Assembly (NCBI RefSeq): GCF_020283565.1
Contig: NC_060065.1
Location: 38,242,409-38,306,408, forward strand
Origin: Trifolium pratense
Lineage: Eukaryota; Streptophyta; Magnoliopsida; Fabales; Fabaceae
Direction: 5' to 3'
DNA: 64,000 nucleotides
Shown: positions 55,986-64,000 of the stretch, one piece after another
How the letters are laid out: each line of letters begins with the position of its first letter
Numbering within the stretch: the first letter of the stretch is position 1
Translations under genes and position numbers: made by a program
The notes under the pieces: generated by a model
The model's input: the letters and a program-made list of their open reading frames with translations, nothing else
Told to the model about the DNA's origin: nothing
Database searches by the model: none

Positions 55986-56640
55986 AGCAATCATCAATTG
56001 TGTACTAATATGATCAATAACAATTATTTGATCCTTAACACGTTTTTTTTTTATATAAAACATTAATGTGCTCCCTTACAACTTAGTACTTAATGTTAAT
56101 ATACTTGCTATGACTTTCACTTTTGTTATTCTTAACTATAAAAATTGTAGCTGAATTATCACAATACACATTTAGTGGTAAATTTTTTTTTGAATTTACA
56201 ATTTTCAACCCAAAAATAAAACTCTTCGTCCATACACCATGTGATATAGCCTAAAAAAAATGTGAACTCGGCTTTCATTGTGAAAGTGACGATCAAGATC
56301 TACGTTGCGCTTTTTCAAGAAACAACTTCATCGACTAACATCAAATGTAACCATGTGCTAATAAAGTTATGAATCAAAGTAACTATTGACCTCTAAATTT
56401 TCAGTTCGGTATATATAAGCATGTAGTACGTCTTTGGTTCTTTAAAGGTACCTCATTACTTTCTTTACATCTCTCCAGTAATTCATACATGTATTACTCT
56501 AATATTTGTCTAACATCCCAATTACAAATACAATATATGTCGTGTGTGTACCCGAGCATACATTGGGCTTCCAATAGCGGAAACATGACCCGAGCATACA
56601 TTGGGCTTCCAATAGCGGAAACATGTGGACTATTAGTGTC
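55986..56640 (-). pseudogene. Ty1/copia pol relic (end of RT and RNase H)
   Basis: Read on the minus strand, many stops interrupt otherwise conserved copia words: AIGSPMYARVHTRH near 56600, GTF-KEPKTYYMLIYTE near 56430, DNSATI-IVKNNKS near 56150, and HISTQLMIAKRYEIGKI near 56000. The order matches the RT tail and RNase H of copia elements. A 38-bp direct duplication sits within it. It is long dead. Confidence 0.72.
56550..56625. repeat. 38-bp direct tandem duplication
   Basis: Two exact adjacent copies of a unit starting ACCCGAGCATACATTGGGC (56550-56587 and 56588-56625) inside the copia relic. Confidence 0.9.
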
Positions 56641-57736
56641 TGTCTCTAATCTTTCACAGCCAGCACTATCGTGTACATCTCCTTTTCGTACGTGGGATAG
56701 TTTTAGACAGCTATATTATGGGACTCAACCGCTTGATAGTGTATTTAGTTTGGTTCTGCTTTAGATGATCTTTTTTATTTCATTTTTAATTAATAGCTTT
56801 TGAAACACTATTTTTTCTTCATTCAAATTGGCTATGGATTATTTTTTCTTATTTGATTTCTATATTATTTTGTATTTTTTTTTTTCAAATTAAAAGAAAA
56901 AAAACTTCCAAATGAAAATAAAAAAGGAAAAATAAATTCTCAATTTATATGAAAAATAAAGAGAAAAAAACTTCCAAATGATAAATAAAAAAGGAGAGTA
57001 CCAACTAGCAGCTTATCAACCACCGAACACAGACTCATGTTGGCGATGCCAAGTTATTTGTCGATGGGTCCTCAGAAGTACAATACGTGTCACTATAGTT
57101 TGTTCTTCTTCAGAGTCTCGCTTCAGCTCAATAAGCATCTATTGCTAATTAGTTTGTTCTATCTTAATTTTTCTTGAATGTCTTGTGTACTTAAGGCATA
57201 TGGCAATGATACGTAATTTGAGGTAAAGAATAACGCACTTCTGGCAATGGTGCGTAATTTGATATTTTGGTTCATGGCTCAGGCCTAATATCTAGGCATC
57301 GTGCCACATTTCCAAAAAAAACATGCCACATTAGCTTTTTTTAAAGTTAACCGTCAATATTAAAAGTGGTGACGAAAGTGACTAATAAATCGTAGAGTCA
57401 AAGACTATTTAGTTTTTTTTGTCAGAACCAAACTGAGAACGAGTTAGGCACTGAGTAAAATGAATGATTACGAGTTACGCACCGAGTAAAATGATTGTTT
57501 TCCCTTTAAAATAAAAGCCAGCCACAATAAAGAAAAAGGATTCCAATAAGAAGAACTTGGTATTTGGTACATAATAAACCACAATTTCTTCCTTTTTATT
57601 CCACAAACTATTAAGCACATACATGATTAGAACTACACATTATTGCCCCATTCCTAAAATTTCTAACATAATAAAAAAAACATAACAAAAGAGAGTGGCT
57701 GAATCATGAACAAGAACCATGATGTATGTGTATTAA
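56641..57736. other. Intergenic AT-rich DNA
   Basis: No supported gene. The part nearest 57736 should include the 3' UTR of the seed-maturation-type gene. Confidence 0.5.
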
Positions 57737-57973
57737 TTAGCCAGTGCCAGTGAGTCCAAGATCTTGCTTATTGTCATCTTTACCAGGACCAAAGACAGGA
57801 CCACCTTTACCAGCAGGATCATGAACCTTCTCTTCTAACTTATCAACTTGAATGCTACCTTGATCCTCCTTTGAAAGCAAATCAGTTCTTGTACGATTTT
57901 GTCCTCCTTCTATTGATTCATATGTTGTTGCTGTTTTTGACTCTTTTGGTTGTGCTCCTTGTGCCCCTGACAT
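57737..57973 (-). CDS. Small hydrophilic seed-maturation-type (PM41-like) protein
   Basis: A single-exon gene for 78 residues, starting at the ATG of MSGAQGAQPKESKTATTYES. The frame also extends three codons upstream, to a GTG, but with no ATG. The product is very hydrophilic, without Cys or Trp, rich in Gly, Lys, Asp and Gln, and contains KLEEKV and AGKGGPVFGPGKDD. It resembles the small soybean seed maturation protein PM41 as remembered; such LEA-type proteins protect drying seeds. A TATA-like ATATAAAAG (about 58082-58074) is roughly 100 nt upstream and an ACACGTGT ABRE/G-box at 58158-58165 is 185 nt upstream, which fits abscisic-acid control. The family call is moderate; the gene itself is well supported. 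Confidence 0.75.
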   Translation of the reverse strand: MSGAQGAQPKESKTATTYESIEGGQNRTRTDLLSKEDQGSIQVDKLEEKVHDPAGKGGPVFGPGKDDNKQDLGLTGTG

Positions 57974-58073
57974 ATCCTTCACTTTTATATTTCTCCTAGC
58001 TAGCTAGATACTTTAGTTCCTTCAAATCTTCTGAAAGTTCCTTCAAATCTTACTTATGATATATTTTTCACTC

Positions 58074-58082
58074 TTTTATATG
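58074..58082 (-). promoter_or_regulatory. TATA box of the PM41-like gene
   Basis: CCATATAAAAGAG on the minus strand, about 100 nt before the ATG, giving a leader of about 70 nt. Confidence 0.6.
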
Positions 58083-58157
58083 GTCATTTATTTATTCATA
58101 TAGTAGGAGTTAGATAACAATATTAATCCAGGTGTTATGTTAACATGCCATGAATCT

Positions 58158-58165
58158 ACACGTGT
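58158..58165. promoter_or_regulatory. ABRE/G-box candidate ACACGTGT
   Basis: A palindromic ACACGTGT about 185 nt upstream of the PM41-like ATG. ACGT-core elements are bound by bZIP factors of the ABI5/AREB type in seed genes. Confidence 0.5.
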
Positions 58166-59384
58166 GTCATGACTTGTGCCAAATGTCACTTTTAACATTC
58201 TTGTGTCAAGAACAGGAAATTATCAACGGATTTGGATATTTGCAATTTTTTCACTCATATTTTCTTACCTTTTTTCGATCTATTAGATCATAAAAGAAGA
58301 GAGAAAGGTGAAAAAATTGAATGCATAACTAATATCAGTATAACATAATCAACATGAAAAAATCCGAGGAGATGACACAATTCTAGCTTAACCGAGATCC
58401 TGATTTGATGTGCCACTTGAAAATGCGATAATGTTAAAATTTTTAGGGAAAATTTGCCACTTATTTATGTCCTACAAAGCTCGAGGAATTAGTCTTTACA
58501 ATTATGTGAAAAAGATACCCGGTTTATATCAAAAATAAATAAAAAATAATCAATAACCAATATAAAAGAAAAAGTTGGAGAAAATCCAAATCCATTATCA
58601 ACATCTCTTTGTAGTTGATTTCAGGTGAAGTTAGAACTTAGAATTTGTACTGTCTAATTTTAGAATTGAGTGTTACACTTAAATTTATTATTCAAATTAC
58701 TTTTATATATATATTCAAAATAAATTACTTTATTTTCAACTCAATCTGCACACTTATGAATTTTATTTATTTATTTTTTATTTATAATAGAATTGAGAAT
58801 CGAACTTACGTCCTCTAATTACCTAAACCCCTCACCACTAAATCAAATTTAATGGTCTGTACATTTATCAATTAAACTTATTGGAAAATTAAGATTAAGA
58901 TTAAGATTTAGAGATTGGTATTTGTGAATTAGTTCATAATTCATATGATTGTCGAGAGTGAAAGTGTTTTTAATGGAGGAGCGTTTTGAAAAGAAAAAAA
59001 TAATTAAAGAAATTCAAATTTTTCTAACTTTTCTTTTTTGGATGATTAATCTGAAGAATTTTTAAAATGATGAGAAATTATGAAGTGTTTTGTCTAATTT
59101 AAATTTAACGAATTTTAAATGGAACATAAAAGCCAGGAATTCAAATTCCTTCATAATTTTTAAATTTGCTTATTTTGTTTCCATTTGATAAAAAATAAAT
59201 AAATACTCTATGATAAATAAACATAATATTTTTGTAGAATAAAGAAAGAAAACAAACATAAATTTAGCTATTAGTTATTACTGACTTAACATTTCTCTTT
59301 CTCTCTCTTTGATTTTCATTTCTATAATAACCTATTCAATATAAGATATAACAATATGAAATAATTCATCAAAAAATCAAGACT
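58166..59384. other. Intergenic AT-rich DNA with a SINE-like relic
   Basis: No gene seen. A stretch near 58790-58850 (AGAATCGAACTTACGTCC) looks like an inverted B-box region of an old SINE, without clear ends. Confidence 0.4.
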
Positions 59385-62300
59385 TTACTTAAAATTATAC
59401 ACAGCCAATCCAACCAAAAATCCAAGTAAACCACCAGCTACCACTTCAACCTCAGTATGACCAACAGATTCTTTTAGTGGCAGAAAACCATCAGCAACAA
59501 ACTTTGAGATTTCTTTTGCATCTTCTGAGAATAACTCAGAGGATAATAGTAGCTCCTCATCACTTTGCCTTATCTTGCCTTCTGATTTAACTGCTACAAA
59601 TGCATTAGCAGTGGTTTCTTGGGACACAAGGGACTTCTCATGACTTACTTTTGGTGGATTGGATGATCCAGGTTGAGAGTTGATCAAAGAATCTCCATGT
59701 TTGGAATGTAAATAGTTGATATGAAGTTGGAGAAGTAGTTTGTTCATTGTCCTTGCATGAATCCCTACTTCTCTTCTTACACCCTGCAAATCAAAATAGC
59801 CAGTCTTAATTGTCGGCCAAATAGGTCAACCAGTCACTCTCGTTGATATAACAAGAACAATCATGTTCTATAAACAGAAATAGAATGATAAAAGGGTAAC
59901 TTTTTAGATAATATAACTTACGATATAAGTGCTTATGTATTAGTTATTTCTAGACAGACGATAAAATAAAGTCAAACTATTTTCATAAGCTATTCTGAAG
60001 AACTTGTGGAAATAACTGAAAATAGATTATAGATATATCATACGCTGATTTCGTAAGCTCTCTCAAACAGTCTCGCAAGCACTTATATTAGTAGCCAAAT
60101 TCAAACAAGCCAATCAAAACAAACTCTAATTCAAAAGAACCCGTAAGTTTTCATCTGTGGTAGCAATGTTCCTAAGGAAAAGTTGTGTCTGCTAGAACTA
60201 AGGACAACATTTTGTTATAGTGAGGAATAATTATTATATAGTTAATACTAGTAAACACATGATTGTTAAAAAATGAAAAACAATTACTCAAAATTCATAA
60301 AATGTTCATAATTAGAAATAAAATTCCTAAGTCTTAAGAAAAACATACATCTCCTTTTATTCCTATTTGATGTCTTTTGGCCCTAGTAATGCAGTTGTTT
60401 TCTTACAAAAAACACATGAAACTCTCCTCCTATCCTTCTTGTCCTTCAAACTATTCCTCTTCGATGCGATGCGAACGTTATCCTCACTTTGTTTAAAATA
60501 ATCAGAAGCAACTGGGCCACTTGTTGATGATGGTTGAGAATTAGTAGGAGTTGTCATAGCTGTTGGAGACAGAGCCAAAAACAAAAACGAAATAGAGGGA
60601 GGGGCTGCAAACCAGAGAAAGAGGCAACACAAAACCCAAAAAAATAAAATAAAATAATAATAAACAGAGGGGGAAGGAACAAAGCAGAAAAAGAGAAAAC
60701 ACAAAAAAGAGAGGGAGCGAGAGAAGTGAAGCAAAACAGAAACAGAGGCTGAGAACCAGACCAGAGCGGAAGCAGCGAAGAAGACGCTAGGGCGGTGTGG
60801 CTGAGGACAGTGGAAGCTGGGAACAGAAGTTTGCGTGCAGAGATGCGTTCGCATGAGAAGCGTGCACATGAGAAGTAAATAAGGGTGTTCAGAAGGGGTT
60901 TAGCTTAATTTTTGCGCCAAAACCCAAAATTACACTTGTGACGGATCAATTTTAAGGGTAATTTGGACTATTTCTTTCATCTATGTTCCACAACATCCCA
61001 CCACAATCGCAGCTACGATGACTGTTACTCAATTCTAGAACGCTACACTACACTGCGACTCGACGCATCACCACAATAGTGACACTACTTTCTGTTATTG
61101 ACAATATAGTGTACAATGAACAATAAAAGGCAAGACTAGCAGGCAATGCATACATGAAATATCCATTTATATGTGATATGGCTAGAATATGATTTATATG
61201 CCGCAAGGATTGTTGGAGGTTGTCAATAGGATAGCCCATGAAGGCTCTTAGCACATTATATCGAGAAATCAATTTTTATTTGCAACATAAGGTCGGTAAA
61301 TGAGCATATCCAGATCTATATGCCGGCTCCATCATATCAAACTATCAACCCTCTTTAAGGACATTTTAATCTGAGAACTTGGGCTATGTTTCCATCATTT
61401 TGTACTCGAATCAAAATCGTCAAATACAACAGCATTCTTCCATTTGTTAGGGTCGGCTACATGGATCAATCGTCTCCATAAAGTTCTGGAAGCATTACAC
61501 AGAATATACTTGTGATGTCTATTACCAGGTCTGAGATAACAAATTTCATACTATAATTTCTCTCCGACTTGCAACCCCAAGTGACACCCTTTCCTTTCAT
61601 TCTTTGTAGAACCTTCATTCATTAAGTTTTCTATAGGTTGAAATGTTAATGAAATGTAGAAAAATGAGACTGTTAGTAGGCTGCCTACTAGACATGTATA
61701 TGTCAGACGCAACGCAGGCCCAAATAACTAGGCCCATACATGTTTGTTAGTGTGTTGTGTGTTTAAATAGAATAAAGATGACATGCGTAAACCATTCGGT
61801 TATTGATATTTTCGGTTTAGGAAAGGGAGCGACTAGGCTCTCTTATATCCTAGAGGTTGCAACTTACAGTTCCTGTTTGTAAATCTGTAACCATCTTTCT
61901 ATGTAAGTTAATCATAGAGTGTACTACCTTGGTCATCAATATACTACTATTATCTATCACATTATAAGCGTTAGAATCCAAAGCCCTGTCAGAGACAGAA
62001 AAAGTACCTCATACGATATTGTTAACTCAGTAGTTAGATCATCTTATAATATCTTTAACAGTGAAAATTGATATATTGCATTTTGAGTTTGAGTGAGGGT
62101 CGCTACTCCTTGTAATCTTCATCATTGATCATTGTGAAATTTTATCTGTTCACTGTAGGTGGAACCTTGTTAAATTATGTCTTTTTTTTACTCCGTAGTT
62201 TTTTAGTGCTTCTGGTTATTAAAAATGTTCTACCAACATTCAAAGTTCCAGAAACATAACATCTCTCATAAAGGCAAAACAAAAGAGGCTATAAATGAAA

Positions 62301-64000
62301 AATTTGAATTACTTAAGGCCATAGTAAGGAGGAGACCGTTAAAAGGACCGAATGACTAGAAATATATGAATCACCTCATCCATATAAGTTGGGGATGGAG
62401 TCAATTCGCTAATCAATCGAGATTTAATAGGATACCGGCCAACCAAATAAATAAGTTCCCCCATTGTTTCTATGGCCCAATACAAGGAGTGTGCCTTTTG
62501 CAGGTACCGCCCCCTTCGAACCACTACCGCTGCAGAGGTCATCCAACACTGCCAGAGATCCACCACCGTCAACCTCCTCCGAGGTTGATTTATGTTTACA
62601 GATGAGATCAAACACCAGGGTAAGAATTCCAGAAATAGTTTGATCGTTAATTAGACAAATGATATAATGATGATACTCAATATCTTAGAATATCTTAATT
62701 TTAACCCAGCCAAAGATTCCTTCAGTAAGTTTAACATATTCTATCGAGCCCCGTATAGTTTCTCAAATAGACCTCGCAAATTGTAGGTTTATTCTAAGTA
62801 CAGTTAAATCCTGACAATAGTTTAAAGGGCATACAAAACTTGATGGAAAGCACTACATTTTGATGGTATACGAATACATAAAGTAAATAACATACAAAAC
62901 TTGATGGAAAGCACTACATTTTGAGAAAAGAACATCACACCTGAGCATCATACATAACTAGACCAGCATAGACAACTGCAAGACCAAAAATGGGATCTGA
63001 GAGGCCTCTGCATTTGGATAAAAAAAAACAGTTAAAAACAATACCAAGAAGAATTATATTTTTAAGAAAATTGCAATATCAAAAGGGTACAGAGAAAAAT
63101 GCCATGAACGATACACAACTGAATTATGTTACCTCTCAAGGCCAAGGAGTGTTGCACAAGCCACTGTTGCCTATATCGAAAGGAAGATGTAAACAACTAT
63201 GTGAGAATGAAATCAAAACTCCACTATGTAAAAATCTACAAATTCACGTGGCAAAATGAAATGAAAGTAGGAATTAAGGGACTCAAGGTCATACAGAAGA
63301 GTGTGACGATGGAAACCCTCCAGCTTGAACAAGAGCCTTGATATCAAACTCTTTGCCATATAGAAACACAGAAGTAAATGGCTTAGAAAGTTGCCCAATT
63401 GCCATTGAAACTACAGCTGCAATCAGAACCTTAACAGCAAAATATCACAAATGAGAACACAAATTAAAATTTTGGTTAGACCTAACTAGACCCTAGAAAA
63501 TCGGCTTGAAAGACGAGGGATGTCTCCCCACTTATAAACACTTTTTTCAAGCTATATCAGATCCAATCTGGACTGATAGCGCACCCTCCACGCCCAAGAT
63601 GTGAGCCGAGTGACCGGATAGTGAGTACAATTAGCCTAACGGATCTTTGATAGACTCTGATACCATCTTAAAATTTGGGTTAAGCCTAGTTTAATCCTAT
63701 AAAACTTGTGTGTAATATGAGGGTGTCTCCTACTTATAAACACATTTTCACACACTTTTTCATGTCATATCTCATCTAATTGGAACTCTTAGCTAAGCTT
63801 AAAAAAAATATTAAAAAAATAGGCTTAAAAATATTAAAAATATTCTGCAAAATGGTGAAAATAAAGTAACAAAACTGCAATTAAGCCTAAAAAATAAAAT
63901 AAAAAACTTGACAGAAACCCAGAATTTGTAAGGACATAAAAACAACAAAAATGGAAAAGGGTTACCTTATTATGAGCAATTGGAGCAATGTCATTGAAAA
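59385..64000 (-). CDS. DUF212 / vanadium haloperoxidase-related membrane protein, 5' part outside window
   Basis: Exons (minus): 64000-63966 (partial, encoding FNDIAPIAHNK), 63429-63295, 63170-63133, 63007-62941 and 59783-59385 with the stop. They join in frame through GT-AG sites. Encoded segments include GQLSKPFTSVFLYGKEFDI, AGGFPSSHSS, AVVYAGLVMYDAQ, GVRREVGIHARTMNKLL and ESVGHTEVEVVAGGLLGFL. This is the DUF212 (PF02681) family, annotated as acid phosphatase/vanadium-dependent haloperoxidase-related, with hydrophobic membrane segments; its function is not established. The last exon carries an acidic, Ser-rich insert before the final conserved motif, as in the longer plant members. The last intron is 3.2 kb and the first visible one holds a TRIM-like repeat. 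Confidence 0.88.
59900..60130. repeat. MITE-like repeat in the large DUF212 intron
   Basis: Shares the ATAAGTGCTTATGTATTAG, CATAAGCTATT and AATCAAAACAAACTCT words with the repeat at 34618-35320. The ends are not well defined. Confidence 0.4.
61671..61959. mobile_element. Possible solo LTR in the large DUF212 intron
   Basis: A 289-bp segment beginning TGTTAGTAGGC and ending TATCTATCA, with a TTTAAATAG promoter-like word and the mixed composition of a short copia-type LTR. No target duplication (GAGAC against CATTA) or primer site was found, so the call is tentative. Confidence 0.35.
62830..62924. repeat. 34-bp direct repeat next to a DUF212 splice donor
   Basis: CATACAAAACTTGATGGAAA and the 14 bases after it occur at 62830-62863 and again at 62891-62924, with no mismatch seen. 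The second copy lies 17 bp from the donor that follows the exon ending at 62941. Confidence 0.85.
63464..63795 (-). mobile_element. TRIM-like miniature LTR element in a DUF212 intron
   Basis: Two diverged direct copies of about 115 bp (63464-63580 and 63668-63795) share TTAAAATTT-GGTTA starts, the CTTATAAACAC word and a TATC-GATC-AAT-GGAACTC-like end. Between them, on the minus strand, TGGTATCAGAG (63665-63655) abuts the right copy as a tRNA-Met primer site should. The internal region is under 100 bp and non-coding, which fits a terminal-repeat retrotransposon in miniature. Confidence 0.6.

Noticed and set aside
60363..60869. 168-residue frame in the large DUF212 intron, including a 64-codon ATG-led end with SCVFCKK
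   Set aside because: It might be the start of a hAT-like transposase, but only one Cys pair and no BED or hAT core could be seen, and the upstream part is T-rich low complexity.
62339..62615. Overlapping 60-90-residue frames on both strands in the DUF212 intron
   Set aside because: GC is somewhat higher and one frame looks protein-like, but no family, start context or splice partners could be supported.

Overview
The window is nuclear DNA of a flowering plant, most likely a papilionoid legume. It has AT-rich intergenic DNA, genes split into many short exons with AT-rich GT-AG introns, and recognisable plant families (CTP synthase, ABCD-type transporter, VIM/ORTHRUS ubiquitin ligase, a PM41-like seed protein). 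The legume assignment is an inference from the seed protein and the repeat families; no species marker was seen.

Layout. 1-2.9 kb is repeat-derived, gene-free DNA. 2920-14141 is a complete Ty3/gypsy LTR retrotransposon of the Tat type with 402-bp LTRs that are identical base for base, a GTAAT target duplication, gag-protease and dual-RNase-H pol on the plus strand, and two minus-strand genes, each with its own TATA box. 14.1-16.4 kb holds two foldback elements. 16430-23100 is a full-length CACTA transposon with a tnpD-type gene (one nonsense codon) and a tnpA-type gene (one homopolymer frameshift). 23.4-28 kb is a chain of smaller transposons: a Mutator-like foldback element, a hAT element nested in another, a 5'-truncated LINE and a SINE.

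The gene-rich half starts at about 28 kb. A 20-exon CTP synthase gene (28871-33998, plus strand, 610 aa) is followed by 6 kb of MITEs. Then come three minus-strand units: a 10-exon ABCD2-like half ABC transporter (47209-40247, 751 aa), an 8-exon VIM/ORTHRUS protein (52257-48345, 614 aa), and a broken cytochrome b5-like gene (54568-54244). Two copia relics in opposite orientations lie at 55.5-56.7 kb. A one-exon seed-maturation-type gene follows (57973-57737), and the window ends inside a minus-strand DUF212 gene whose 5' end is beyond 64000.

The host genes are unrelated housekeeping functions (pyrimidine synthesis, organelle lipid-type transport, DNA-methylation maintenance, an uncharacterised membrane protein) and do not form a pathway. 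What links the region is transposon load: nearly every large intron carries at least one MITE, SINE or TRIM-like insertion, several with exact target-site duplications. Exon boundaries were worked out by hand from GT-AG sites and reading-frame continuity; UTR and transcription-start calls are weaker.
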